A stretch of DNA of 64,000 bases from Boswellia sacra. Taxonomy: Eukaryota > Streptophyta > Magnoliopsida > Sapindales > Burseraceae. Within the stretch, counting starts at the first letter, position 1, and the number at the start of each line of letters is the position of its first letter. The notes below the pieces were generated by a model that saw only the letters and a list, made by a program, of their open reading frames with translations, had not been told where the DNA came from and did not search any database. Made by a program: the position numbers and the translations under genes. Positions 1 through 12,176 of this stretch are shown one piece after another. The DNA is taken from NCBI GenBank assembly GCA_013180625.2, contig SNVD02006272.1, positions 1-64,000 on the forward strand. Direction: 5' to 3'.

Positions 1-2528
1 TTCATCATTTCCAGTCCCAGTTGATGAGATTATACTGCAGGTCTGCAAGCGATCATTTCTTGACCAGAAATTCCTTGTCAAGCCACAAAAGGGATGAGCA
101 GAAGCTGATTTAATTCCAACATTGTCAGACACGGAACCGTCTACATTTCCATTATTTTGTTGTAAGCCACCCTTTAAATCACCAACACCATTTTCTGCAC
201 TTTCTTCTCTCATTTCTGCTCCAGACTCCCTTGGTATTCGTACAATTAATGGTTCTAGACAGTTCTCCTCTAAATTACTGGCCAAAGATTCATCAAAATC
301 AGCAGCCCACATCATCTGCATAAAAGCCAAATAATTGTTATTAAGGAAGGGAAAAAAAGAAAGGTGCACTGCACCAAATATTCACAAAAGTTTTATGCAA
401 GTTATCTAATTTGAACTTGTGAAAAGAAAAAAGTTAATTTCACAATCTCATTGTTATCTCACCATATTTTCTCATTTTTACAGCCCCAATTCTTCACTTA
501 TGAATTCATATGTTGCAAACAGAACATAAGCATAGGTAGAAAGGGCGAGAAAGAAGGAAGAGAGAAAAAGAACAAAGGGAAGGAAAACAAGAAAGAAGAA
601 AGAAGGAGAGACCAAGGTTTCTGTATTTCCAAATTAATTCCAAAATAATTAAATCAAGGCTTACATGCTGAGGTCAAATGAAATCTAAAAGGATAACATT
701 GCCCCCATAAAGCAGGAACAAGATACTAATTGAAGCATAACCAAAGGATAAGTGGAGAAAGGATGAGACGGAAAAGAGAAATGAAGCAAAAGAGGGAAAG
801 GCAAAAGAAAAAAATTGGGAGGAAGAGTAAGAAGAGAAACTGAGGTGAAAGGTGTTGTTATTCCTATATTCATTTCTGTATCTGATGAGCAAAATACTGA
901 AAATATACAAACCTCCCACATACGAAGAGCCTCATTAAAAGATAATTCCCGTCGGAAAAGTACCAGCAGCATAGGAAATGCAAAATGAAGGCTTTCAGCA
1001 CCTATATGGGACAGATGTGAATACATTTCCCTGTCCGTGAGTTCCAAGATGTGCCACAGTGCTTCCAACTGCTTAATAACACCAGTAGGACCTTCCATCT
1101 GAAAATTTTCACGCTGGAGAGGCAGGAAAAGTATATGTCACTAAAAGACCATCTTAGTGTCTAGCTAAACATATTTGCTAATATTAGAAATACCATTCTC
1201 CTAAGGAGCATCTCAAAGCACCAAAATGCATCAGCATTGTCCTCAAAGAGAACAACAAAAGGAGATAGCAAGTCACTCATACCTACAATGAGATTTTTTA
1301 TCAGTACAAATGATAAAATTTTATACTTCATAGCTTCAATGAAAAAGACAGCAATCGCATGACCAACATAGGTCCAACAAAAGAATTAACATTAGGCAAC
1401 AACCTTGACAATAGCCAGTGGCAGGATCGACCCATGCATAAACGGCAAGGATATCAGACATCCTCGCTAAATTTCTTGTATCCTCATAGAATTCAAGGTG
1501 ACTATCTGTTCTTACCACATCAACAACTGAAAAAGAAAAAATGTTGTAAGCCTACATGACTAATTGGTAAGTTTGACATAAATGACCATTCGCTGCCTCC
1601 ACATAAAAGAATAATAAGACACCCAAAACAAAGTTACCTATTCGATGCAAAGTCCAAAGCCATTCAGAAACTCTGTCTTCACTGACTGTCTCTCCTTGAG
1701 ATGTGTTTGCATTCATCAATGGCTTGTCTGGAGCATCTGATATTTGCAACCTATTGGCTATTTCTGTCTTGAAATCCACATTTTGTGACCACAATTCCGG
1801 TTTATTGGTACCAGTACAAGCCATTTCAATTTCTGAATTCATTGAGTGTGAAATGTTGTTAGATGCTGCACCATTTGATTCCATTATTAAATCTGCATTA
1901 TTATTAATTCTAAAACTGTGCATTCTGTCATCATCAAATCTCAATTTATGTCGCTTAGAAGATTTCTCTTCACAAACATGGCTTTCTTTCTCCCTGTTTT
2001 CATTCTTCTCAAACAAATCTGTGAATGGTAAAGGAGGGAAATCAAAACAACTTTCGGTTACAAATTGCGATCCATTAGCATCTCTCCCTCGTTGGGAGCC
2101 ATAATGACATGAATCAGTTGTAGGTATAAAACAAGAAGAGTCATATGCTGCACTATCCACGCTTCCCCTGACACTGACAAGGTCAGCTGAATCAGCAGAA
2201 CTTTCTCTTTTGCATGCGTATGATGTATCTGTACAATTATTACTCAAGTCATAATAACTCTTCAATTGATTAGTATTATCAACAGAAGCCTCTCTACTTT
2301 CAACTTTAGTTTCTCTTCTCCCTTCATCTTTGGATGATGTCCGCATGTCCATAACCTTGGACCCCACAACATAGGCAAGTGAACCAGTTCCTATGCTTGA
2401 ATGCATCAACTGACATTGCTTGATCAGGTCCTCATAACGTTCCCTGAGAAATAAGTCTAATGAAGATGTTCTTACAAAACAATAGATAATACACCATGAT
2501 CTCAATGATGATACTAATTTCATCTCAG

Positions 2529-2565
<37 letters not shown>

Positions 2566-3366
2566 CCCAATGATATCTCACACACTCATACTGCTCCCTG
2601 AATTAGAAACTCCACTAAACTGATCAATAATCAAAAAACACACTAGGCTATTAAGTATTATAGCATTATAATGAAGGGCACAGAAGAATATTAGAATTAA
2701 AACCTTCATAGTTCATTATACTCAACTACATGATAAGGCTAACAAAATATTTGGTGACATCAAATTCTACCAGAAAACACAAAAGCAGCCCACAGACCAA
2801 TTAGAAGACACATATTAATCACCACCACTAAATTGAGTCTTTCCCAAGAATGAACATCTTCCAGATAATTTAAAAAAAAAAAAAAAAGTGAAGAAAAAAG
2901 CAGCAATGTTAACAATTCACCCTTGGTTCTTAAAAATGTTTAAGATACTAAGCATGGTTAGGTCTAAAAAGGCATGGACATAAATCAGACTATATGAAAG
3001 CTGTCTAAATAAATAAATAATATTCATGTTCTATGGATAATTTAATTAGTTTTATTTACAAAGCAAAGCATCCCAATGAATTGGCACTTGAAGGGAAATA
3101 CATCAGCATACCTCCGGGCTGTTCTCAGTTGCCTTCGGTACTCAGCAGTGCTCCCCAGTGCATAACAACCAAGTAAAAATTCCCAAACTTCTGGCCTTAT
3201 AGATGGATCCACACCCTAGCATGCAGCAAAAGATATCCATAACAGTCAATTCCTCATACAGCCACCTTAAAAAGAAAAAAGTACAAAGATTTTCAAAGCA
3301 ATTCAATCAATAACTGATCATTTTTGACATTGAGGCTAATTGATTATCCATCAAATACAAATATAC

Positions 3367-3407
<41 letters not shown>

Positions 3408-5055
3408 GTGTGTGTGTGTGTGTGTGTAAACAACTTAATTCTTTTAAAATAGGTCAAGTAAACAAAGAGAAGAATGCATCCCAAATCCTAGCTCTGAGAG
3501 AGCCGCATGATTCATATAGGTGACATGTAGGACTGATGTATCTCAAGAGCGTTAAGCCAAGATGCACAAGAATTTCCACTAATGGTTCAAGCGTAGAAAT
3601 TTCTGAATTACTAACAAACAGAAATACAAAAGTGAACCAGGTAACTTAAATGTACTTTTTGCCTTTGCTACTATTTTTTCCCCTTTTTACATAGTACACA
3701 GTTCATCTAAATGTTTCCCAAAGCATCAATTAATAGAGTTCAGGATACATGAAATGTTTCACATACCCCCAAAATAATCAATTTGAGTGCTTTATGGAAT
3801 CCCAAAACCTTCCCATCACCATCAAAAGCTGCCTGCCACTTCTCTGGCTTAAGCATTCTACTTACCTGCACCATTAAAAATTATCCAAACTTATAATTTC
3901 GGAGATAAAGAGAAACACATAATAAGTTATAATTACCCCAAAAAAAAATGAAAACAAAGGAAAAAAAAAATCCATGCTCAAACAATTTACACAACTAGCT
4001 CAAACAAGCAGCAAGCTTTACTTTTCTAAAAGATATTGAAAATACCAAAAAGTGTCTGTGTGTGTGTGTGTGTTTAACAACACACAAGAAATTGACATTA
4101 GTTCGAAAAATATTAGCAGTATACAATGAGATGATAGGTATACAGTTCAAAGTTCCCTCCATTAACCTAACAACAGGTAAACATCACTTGGCCCGAAGGG
4201 TCCCACATACAGGAATCAGAACCATATTTAATTGATCACAAAAATACCCTAATAGGATAACACTATTGGTTCCAATATTGTGGTAAGTACTCTACCTATT
4301 TTCCTTATTCTTGCTCTGTTTCAACAAATTGCATCTCTCTTTTCACCCTAAGATTCGTAACATCCACAGTATTTACGTACTTATAACCTCCTAGCAGAAA
4401 AGAGAACAGGTTAGCCATTTCTTGGCACCCTTATATATCTTCAACTAATTACAGAGAAGAAAATCTTCATCTAACATTATAAATAAAAAATTTGCAGGCA
4501 GTAACTGATCTTATTCCTAGCATGCATTCATGCACACTCTTATTATCCTCTTCAATGGGACTAATTTATATGAAATCCAATAGCTTTTGATAGTACCTCA
4601 CTTCAAATGTGAAGAAGGATAAGATATTAAATAGTCCCACCATATTTACATCTATTATATTTACGAAAGCTTCTTAACATTCTTTCATATAAATGAGTTT
4701 ATTTTTCTTATCAAAAAATAAAAAGCAAAGAATGTTTATCCACATTCTTCACATGCCCAATAATCAGAAATTATTAATCTCCCTTTTTTTAACTATTATT
4801 ATCATTATTATTTACAAATGCTGCTCACCAACTACTAGTGTGATTTTGATACCAGCATTGAAGTATTGAATGCCAACTGCACAAAATATAATAGAAAAAT
4901 GATGAAGAAAATAAAAGCTGATTTGGAAAACATCTTACAGAAATGAACCAAAGATAACCTTTATAGGCGATTGAGAAAGGCACGGATCTCCTATATCGCG
5001 AACCATTGAACTCACTCTCTGCAAATTCAGCGTCCCTGGCTTCCCACAACTCCAT
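1..5055 (-). CDS. TBC-domain Rab GTPase-activating protein, 3' end outside the window
   Basis: Plant member of the TBC (Tre-2/Bub2/Cdc16) family, which speeds GTP hydrolysis by Rab GTPases in vesicle traffic. Exons read by hand, all with GT/AG borders and matching phase: 4939-5055, 3767-3865, 3112-3215, 1638-2443, 1404-1526, 1194-1282, 913-1113 and 315 to beyond 1, giving about 618 codons so far. The start is the ATG at 5055 (MELWEARDAEF); the same frame extends upstream only to a GTG. The N-terminal TBC half has LKPEKWQ and GGVDPSIRPEVWEFLLG. The 806-base exon adds a low-complexity insert of about 240 residues, common in the plant Gyp7-like group. The core follows: RTDSHLEFY, then DPATGYCQGMSDLLSP, which holds the glutamine-finger motif YCQG; then FEDNADAFWCFE and FRRELSFNEALRMWE. 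The RT-H arrangement differs from the IxxDxxR arginine finger only in spelling of flanks; I did not verify catalysis. Family call is firm; the first exon and the exact orthologue are less sure. Confidence 0.88.
2533..2560. repeat. (AG)n microsatellite
   Basis: Pure AG dinucleotide run of about 14 units. It lies in the intron between the 104-base and 806-base exons of the TBC gene (2444-3111). The rest of that intron is AT-rich with an A-run near 2872-2886. Confidence 0.95.
3371..3427. repeat. (TA)n-(TG)n compound microsatellite
   Basis: TA dinucleotides (3371-3405) followed at once by TG dinucleotides (3407-3427). It sits inside the TBC-gene intron 3216-3766, in which nothing else was recognised. 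Confidence 0.95.
3866..4938 (-). other. First intron of the TBC gene
   Basis: The donor is GTAAGA directly after 4939 and the acceptor is TGCAG before 3865, both phase 0, so the coding sequence joins as ...LWFIS|VSRMLKP. The 1.07-kb intron is AT-rich, with a short (GT)n run near 4053-4071 and no second exon that I could recognise. Confidence 0.7.
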
Positions 5056-5880
5056 TGCTCTCCCTCTCCCCCTCCACAGTACATCACAATCCCCCCTCTC
5101 TCTCTCCCACACTCAATCTCTCAGGCTCTCTTATCATTACAAGCTGATACCAATTCTCGGAAACTCAACAACTGCAACAACATCAACAACAATTTCATAA
5201 ATATAACCACATTAATAATTCTCAAAAACGACATTTAATCTGCCAAAAAAAAAAATTAAAGCTTTCTTTCTAAAGAAAATAAATAATAGATAAAAAATCA
5301 AATTCAAAAACCTCCATTAAGTTTCCAACTGCACCAACTAGTTTTGAAACTCCTCCAAAAACCTTCCTTGATAGTAGCAGATTAATAATGCGTGAAAACA
5401 ACCATTCAACTCCCTTTTTTTAAAGAAAAAATTAAAGCTTTCTTTCGAAATAAATTAATTCCAGAAACAAAATAAAAGAAATTAATTTCCTGTTAATCTT
5501 GAACTGTTAAGATTAAATTCCACATTCAACTGGCAATCCAAAGAGAATCAAATCTTTCTCTATCTCTCTCTGTGGAAAGCAAAGCAGAGCGGAGATTGAA
5601 ATGATTACAATGCGAAATCAGAAATTGACAAGTGATGAAGAAAGAATCGGGCGGTGATCCGATCGGTGATCCAATCGTGAAATGAGAGAATACGCGTAGG
5701 TGTACGTAGCGCACGGTGTAGTTTATACGTAAATTTATTAAAAAATAAAAAAAATAATTTAATAAATAGAGAGAGAGAGAGAGAGAGAGAGAGTACCTGA
5801 AGAAGGAAGGAAATGGAAATATGTTGTTGGAAGGAAATGGAAGGGAAGGTATATTTTCTTCTTTCTTCCTTCGTCATTTA
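5056..5880 (-). promoter_or_regulatory. Putative 5'UTR and promoter of the TBC gene
   Basis: Upstream of the ATG, reading on the minus strand, the DNA is rich in GA/CT tracts, including a (GA)n run at 5767-5792, as is common in plant 5' leaders. An ATG about 35 bases upstream is out of frame and would start a short overlapping reading frame. A TTCTTCAG acceptor-like site near 5793-5800 might end a 5'UTR intron. The transcription start is not known. Confidence 0.4.
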
Positions 5881-6820
5881 CTCGGATGCTGGCCGTTTCT
5901 TCTCTCTCTCTTCTTCTTCTCCTTTTCTTTTTTTTTTTTTTCTTTCTTTCTTTTTATTTTTATAATTTTTTTCTTCTTTTTGTTTTGCCTGAATTTTGGT
6001 TTTTTTTTTTCTGTTGTTAATTTGAATGTTTCTGTTTTTTTTCTAATATTTTTAGTAAAAAAATATGGCAATATGCAGCAATTAACCTCAAATGTTATTA
6101 TAATTTTAAATTGAAAATAAATATACATATATCATCAATTACACCTTTTAAATTATATTTAAAATTTAAAATTATTATTTTTAATAATATAATTAATAAA
6201 AAAATAATTTTAACGATATAATAGATAAAATATATAATTTTTATAGCTTAAAATTAAGTTAAAACTTAAAATTTATAGATATATTTATCGATATTAACAG
6301 TGATTTGTAGAAATATTATTAAATTTTTTAACAAAACTTTTAAAGGCCAAAAGGTTTTACAGAATGACAATTTCACCCCTGAGCTTTCTAACGTAACAAT
6401 TACTTTCCTTTTTATTATTTATTAAGTATTCTCTAATATTGAAGTTTCTATTTTATCCTTAAATGCATATTACTAAAAACTAAAACATGAAGAACTAAAA
6501 ATAATAGCTACGATTTTAGAGATATTTTATAAATAATATTAACAGTATATTGATAATTTTATGTACCATAATTAAGTTACTTATCAAATGTCAAATTACT
6601 CAATTCTCTAAATACATACTTGATAGCGTGGCATATATTATTCGATAAATTTTCAACGTTACTCAATTACTCATCACTTTTTTTTTTATATTTGCTTAAC
6701 AACTATCTAGCAATATAGAATTATCTTATAAACCAATTCAACACATTTGACATTACAAAAAAAAAAAAAAAAGAATTAGTGTTTGTCTATTCTTATAATA
6801 ACCTATAAATCTATACCACT
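5881..6820. other. AT-rich intergenic DNA
   Basis: T-rich tracts (5925-6040) followed by strongly AT-rich sequence up to the copia LTR. Translations here are low-complexity and give no family match. Confidence 0.7.
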
Positions 6821-8480
6821 TGTTGACCCAGGTATGGCAACCCAAGAGGGGGGTGAATTGGGTTTTTATTTATAAAAACGGATTTAGAAAACTTTTCTTG
6901 AAAGATCAAAATTATTTAACTCTTTCTTTGAGAATAAAGGTGAAGAAGATGAAAATAGAATGTAATCAAGAGAATAGAAATAAACAATCACAAGTGCAAG
7001 TAAATATAAGGAGGAAAGGGATAGAGAGAGTGCGAACTCAATTTACGTGGTTCGGCAAACCTTGCCTACGTCCACGGGCTCCTAGCTCCACGAGTTAAGC
7101 TTTCCACTAAGTTGTAGAAATCTTTACAACTTGCTTGATGAACAACCTCACCAAGACTTTTTTGGTCAACCCTTGATAACACCACACCAAGAGTTCTTCT
7201 TGATGAACAACCTCACCAAGGAAACTTCCTTCAACTCTTGATAACACACAACAAGAGTTCTCTCAAGGATAACTATTATCCTTTACAAGAATATCTCACT
7301 CTCACCACAATACAAGAACAAAGATAACTTTTACAACAAAGTACAACTCTCTTCAAAGAGTAGATAAAGAATATAAAAGCTCTCTAGACTTGATATTTCT
7401 CTTGTTTTTTGCTTGATAGATGCTTCTCTTGCTCTTGCTGAATGCATGGGAGAAGGGCTCCTTTTATAGGCAAATGAGATGAACTTAATCAAGTGAAGAC
7501 ACCATCTCCAAATTTTCTGCCCACCATAAAAATCATAATTTTGTCTACCATTTTTGTCAATGTTCTGTTTTAAATTTGAAAATCTGCAAAACATAAAAGA
7601 TCTGAAAATTTGAATAAGCTTTCCAACGCATCAAGAATCAAGTCATTTGGATATCTGTAGCTCATGATATGGCTAAAACACCATTTGGTGCTCATGTGAC
7701 TTGATTTTTCTTTCTTGTGTCAATCCACCAAATTGAATGATAATTCTGTCAGCCTTCCGTTTGAAATTTGAATTTCTTCAAAACATAAAAGATCTGCATA
7801 TTTGAATAAGCTTTCTAAAACATTAATAATCAAAGCATTTGGATATCTCTATCGTAAGATATGGCCAAAATATCATTCGGTGCTCATGTGAGTTGATTTT
7901 TCTTCTCTGTGTCAGTCCACCGAATTGCATGTCAATTATGTCAGCCTTCCATTTGAAATTTGAATTTCTTCAAAACATATGAAATGTGCCTCATTAAGTC
8001 CTCTTTCTAATGCTATAAGAATCAAGTAATTTTGATTTTTCTAGCTCATGATATGTCCAAAAGAGTATTCAGTGCTTATGTCAGCTGCTTCTATTTGTCT
8101 TTCAAATTACATGATAATTTGGACAACCTTACACTTAAAATTTGAATTTCTTTAAAACATATGAAATGTTATAAATTGAGCAAGCTTTCCAAAGGATTAA
8201 TAATCATGTCATTTGGATATCTTTAGAGAAATATATGACCAATTGATTAAATATTGCTCATGTGTTACATTCCTTGAATCAAACCTTGTTCTTAAACTTT
8301 GGTGCCTTTAACATGTAGTCTTCTCCTTAGCTTCAACACTTCATTTTAATAAGCCTCTTATTGATTTTACAAATATTTCATTGAATCTTATTCTTGCACA
8401 TAAGTAAACATATTAGTAACACCTTATGAATCAATGTGTATTGTTATCATCAAAATTATCATGTAGCCTTAGGGCTAATA
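6821..8480 (-). repeat. 3' LTR of copia element A
   Basis: Direct repeat of 12177-14037, nearly identical over most of its length. On the minus strand it starts TATTAGCC, so the expected TG terminus has become TA; it ends GGGTCAACA. It has two copies of the ~67-bp repeat (about 7137-7270). A TATA-like CCTATAAAAGG lies at about 7459-7469 on the minus strand. Confidence 0.93.
7569..8271. repeat. Diverged ~190-bp tandem repeats in the LTR
   Basis: Four successive units, about 7569-7759, 7760-7949, 7950-8129 and 8130-8271. Each starts near TTTGAAATTTGAATTTCTTC and carries AAAACATA, a CATTTGGATATCT-like motif and GTGCTCATGT. The same array is in the other LTR (about 13125-13830). In minus-strand orientation it lies upstream of the TATA-like box, in the U3 part. 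Confidence 0.8.
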
Positions 8481-8494
8481 ATCTCCCCTTTTTT
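8481..8494 (-). other. Polypurine tract of copia element A
   Basis: Minus-strand AAAAAGGGGAGAT directly before the 3' LTR, the expected primer for plus-strand DNA synthesis. Two further G-rich purine stretches (about 8622-8634 and 8668-8676) lie in the same 3' untranslated region. Confidence 0.8.
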
Positions 8495-8779
8495 GATGAT
8501 GACAAATCATTGATTGCTTTAAATAATATCTAAAATCAAGAATGAAAATAAAATCATGAATAAGCAAAAAGATGACAATTGTTATGAATAGCAATCCACA
8601 TGAATATAAGCAATCCAACTTTCTCCCCCTTTTGTTATCATCAAAAGGATGTAATCAAATTAATTACTCCCCCTAAATATATTCTCCCCTTAACATATGC
8701 TACTATTCAAAGATTATTATATAAAAGCAAAATTAAGACATATCCAACATGCCTAATTCTCTTCTAATTATGCAAAATT

Positions 8780-9125
8780 ATCTTGACTAAGGGGTTTAGT
8801 CATATTTGGGTCTAGGGACTAATTCCCAACTTGATTTCTGTCAAATTGGTTCCAATTCTTCTTGCATAGCCAAAATCCAACTTTCTTATTTTTGGCTTCT
8901 TTAAACGATTTTGGTTCAAATTGAGAGACAAATGCAAAATGATTACAAAAGTTCATAAAAGAAGATCTAGTTTTCATACCTTGTGATAGTTCACCAATAA
9001 TGAGATCTTTAGGGTGAGCTTTTGCGTACCTCCATTCCTTTGGTAATTCTTGGGAAGAATCATTTACTTCCACAAGCTTTTCTTGTTGAAGTTGTAATTC
9101 ATCTTGGCTCGTTTCATCAAGCCTC
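8780..9125 (-). pseudogene. copia linker before RT, broken off
   Basis: On the minus strand, SSQELPKEWRYAKAHPKDLIIG is split here for clarity as QELPKEWRY and HPKDLIIGELSQGM; this is the stretch that normally precedes copia RT. It continues to a remnant of the first RT residues (CKKNWNQFDRNQV) and ends near 8780. Everything from RT motif 1 to the end of RNase H is missing. Sequence 8495-8780 is the 3' untranslated part of the element. Confidence 0.75.
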
Positions 9126-9323
9126 TAAATTCTTTGAAGAAATAACATTAGTTTCATCAAATTCAACATGCATAGATTCTTCAATAGTAAGTGTCTTTTT
9201 GTTAAAAACTCTATATGCTTTACTATGGATGGAGTAGCCAACAAAAATTCAAACATCGGCTTTTGCATCAAATTTTCCAAGGTTATCCTTGTGTTTAAAA
9301 TAAAACATTTACATCCAAAAACT

Positions 9324-10228
9324 TTAAAAAAATCCAATGTTGGGTTTTCTTCCTTTCCAAAGTTCATAAGGAGTTTTCTTTATAAAAGCTCTAACATGGA
9401 CTCTATTGATTATAAAGCATGCGGTATTAACGGCTTCGGCCCAAAAATATTTTGGCAAATTATTTTTAAGTAACATGGTCCTAGCCATTTCTTGGATAGT
9501 CTTATTTTTCCTTTCAACAACACCATTTTGTTGTGGAGTTCTAGGTGAGGAAAAATTATGCTCAATATCATTTTCATCACAAAGATTTTCAAATGCAATA
9601 TTGTCTACTTCACCACCATGATCACTCCTAATGGACACAATAGAATACCCTTTTTGATTTTGGACTCTTTTTACAAATTTTGATAAAGCTTGTATGGCCT
9701 CATTTTTAGTTTTCAAGAATAATACCCAAGTGAATCTTGAATAATCATTCATAATAACAAAAATATAATACTTTCCACCAAGGCTTTGAGTTCTTGATGG
9801 TCCAAATAAATCCAAATGAAGTAATTGTAGATGTTTATTTGTTGAAATAAATTTCTTTTGTTTAAAAGAAGTTCTCACTTGTTTTCCAAATGACAAGCAT
9901 CACAAATCTTATCATTTTCAAATTTTATTTTTGGAAGACCATCAACTAAATCATTTTTAGAAATTTTTGAAATTGTGTCCATGCTAGCATGACCTAACCT
10001 TCTATGCCATAACCAAGCATCACGATTAACAATGAAACAATTTTCTACATGATCATTAACATCAATATCAATTGTATAAATGTTACCACATCTATTACCA
10101 ACAAATAATGTCTTATTGTTACTAACATCCTTAATCACACATCTATTAGGCTCAAAAGTAATAAAATATCCCTTATCACACAATTGACTAATGCTAATCA
10201 AATCATGTTTTAAACCATGAACAAGCAA
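9324..10228 (-). pseudogene. copia pre-integrase and integrase
   Basis: The piece 10228-9875 holds the GAG-pre-integrase domain with an HHCC zinc site (WLWHRRLGHA ... CDACHLENK). It overlaps 9896-9324, the integrase core. All three catalytic acidic residues are visible: Asp in LHLDLFGPS, Asp in IRSDHGGEV and Glu in NGVVERKN. The enzyme would join the cDNA ends to host DNA. A frameshift near 9324 continues the domain as KVFGCKCFILNT. Together with the missing RT, this shows a non-functional pol. Confidence 0.88.
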
Positions 10229-10429
10229 AACATCTTAATAATAGGTGAAGAAGGGTTACCAATATCACCATGTCCGATTACCCTTCCTTTGACATTATCA
10301 TCGAAGGTCACATATCCTCCTTCCTTCATGATTAATCTTGAGAACTTGGAGGCATCTCCGATCATATGCCTTGAGCATCCACTATCTAAGTACCATTTGT
10401 GTTTGCCACTTTGTCTCTACAATCAACAT

Positions 10430-10858
10430 TCAAGGAGTAACTTTTTGGTACCCAAAAGTTCTTGGGTCCTTGGGGTTAGTTATGGTACTTTTTGGAACCC
10501 ATATTTGTTTCAAATTAGGATTTCTCTTAATATAGCAAGAATGCACTTTGTGTCCTTTTCTTCCACAATAAGTACATGAATGATTAGGATTATTCCTAGA
10601 AGATGCATGAACAAAATAGTTTTTAAAATATTTTTGATTTTTATGACTTTTATATCCTAACCCTCTTTTATCAAAAACACACCTTTGGTTTTGTAACATA
10701 GAATTCAAATTTTTTGTGCTTTTTGTAAAACTATCAACAATATTTCTTAAGTCATTATTTTCCTTTTTCAAACTAGCATTTTGCTTCTCCAATTTATCAA
10801 AATCCTTTTGTTTTAAAATGTCATTTTCAGTTTTTAATAAATGTATTTGACTTTCCAA
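10430..10858 (-). pseudogene. copia Gag-Pol, coiled coil and second zinc knuckle
   Basis: Continuation of the polyprotein after one stop codon (KDF, stop, SLESQ). It starts with a Lys/Glu/Leu-rich coiled-coil of about 55 residues and then has a CCHC box, CTYCGRKGHKVHSC. The open frame ends at about YQKVTP. The protease region (about 10430-10230) is frameshifted and only traces remain, such as the segment leading into LLVHGLKHDLISISQL. Confidence 0.8.
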
Positions 10859-11028
10859 ACTTTAAAAATCTTTTTGCTTTAAAATTTCATTTTCATTTTC
10901 TAAAGCTTCATTTATTTCTACCACCTTTTCTAATTGAGATAACATGATTTTTGACTTCTTTTTGAAAGCATTAATTTTTGAATTTTGCTTATCAACTTGC
11001 ACATGTAAATTTGGAATGCTTCAAGTAA

Positions 11029-12120
11029 TTAATCATATGAAAGTTTAGGATCATAGTTTCGAATACTTACCTCATCTTCACTTAAAGCCATAAAGCACAT
11101 GTTTGCCACTTCGCAATCTTCTTCTTCGGTGGAGCTAGCTTCACTCTCATCCCAATTTGTGGCTTTCATTGCTTTGGATTTCTTGTTTTGACTCTTGAAG
11201 TAAGGATAATCCATCTTTACATGTCCCGGTTTCTTGCACTCATAGCAAATGACTTGATCATTTTTCTTATCTTGCTTTGAGCTTTGCCCTTTGTACTCCC
11301 TTCTAGAATTCTTCTTGAATCCTTGGTTTCTTCTAATCATCCTTTTTAGCTTTCTTGTGATGAATGCAAGATCTTCATCGTCTCCTTCATCGTCAGACTC
11401 ATCATCTTCTTTTGTTGAAGATTTGAAAGCGATATTTTTCTTTTTCTTGAAATCTTCTTCATTCTCCTTCAAGGTGATTTCATGAGTCATGAGAGAAACC
11501 ATAAGTTCTTCTAATGGTAGTTTGGTGAGGTCCTTTGCTTCTTGAATTGCCGTTACCTTTGGCTCCCAAGATTTTGGTAGACACCTAAGAATCTTTCTCA
11601 CCATTTCAACATTAGAATAAGATTTACCAAGAGATTTCAAACTATTAATAATATCCGTAAATCTAGTAAACATTTCAGAAATTGATTCATCCGATTTCAT
11701 CTTAAAAAGCTCAAAACTATGAACTAGCATACTAATTTTGGATTCTTTAACTTGACTAGTTCCTTCATGAGTTACTTCAAGTGTGTGCCATATTTCTGGT
11801 GCCGTAGAACAAGTAGATGTTCTATTAAACTCATTTCTATCTAGAGCACAATACAACACATTCATAGCTTTAGCATTCAAACTCAATTTCTTTTTATCAT
11901 CTTCACTAAACTCTTTAGGTTCTTTAAGTATGCATTCCCCATTTTCAATTTTGGTAGGAACAAAAGGCCCTTCCAAAACAATAGACCACAAATCATAATC
12001 AAAAGATTTCAAGAAAATACTCATTCTAGTTTTCCAAAAAGAGTAATCACTTCCATTAAAAAATGGAGGTCTAGAGATAGAAAGTCCCTCAACATATGAA
12101 GTTGAATTAAAAGTTACCAT
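11029..12120 (-). pseudogene. copia Gag, N-terminal part with zinc knuckle
   Basis: ATG at 12120, 363 codons open. The first ~240 residues match the plant copia Gag (DUF4219/UBN2-type): PPFFNGSDYSFWKTRM near the start, then MNVLYCALDRNEFNR and EIWHTLEVTHEGT. A K/R-rich stretch leads to a CCHC zinc knuckle, CYECKKPGHVKMDYPY, in which the fourth ligand Cys has become Tyr. The frame ends early; the Gag-Pol coding sequence continues with a stop near 10860 and then 10858-10430. Gag would form the virus-like particle and bind element RNA. Confidence 0.85.
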
Positions 12121-12158
12121 AGCTCAAAAATCGATTCAGATTTAAAAAAATTGAGCAA

Positions 12159-12175
12159 CCTTGCTCTGATACCAC
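12159..12175 (-). other. Primer-binding site of copia element A
   Basis: On the minus strand, two bases after the LTR end, TGGTATCAGAGC complements the 3' end of plant initiator tRNA-Met, the usual primer of plant copia elements. Confidence 0.9.
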
Positions 12176-12176
12176 T

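Noticed and set aside
5056..5112. Longer N-terminus for the TBC protein (WERERGDC...)
   Set aside because: The extension begins with GTG and has no ATG in frame.
7331..7594. 87-97 codon frame present in both LTRs of element A
   Set aside because: It occurs in both LTRs only because LTRs are duplicates; no start context or domain supports a protein.
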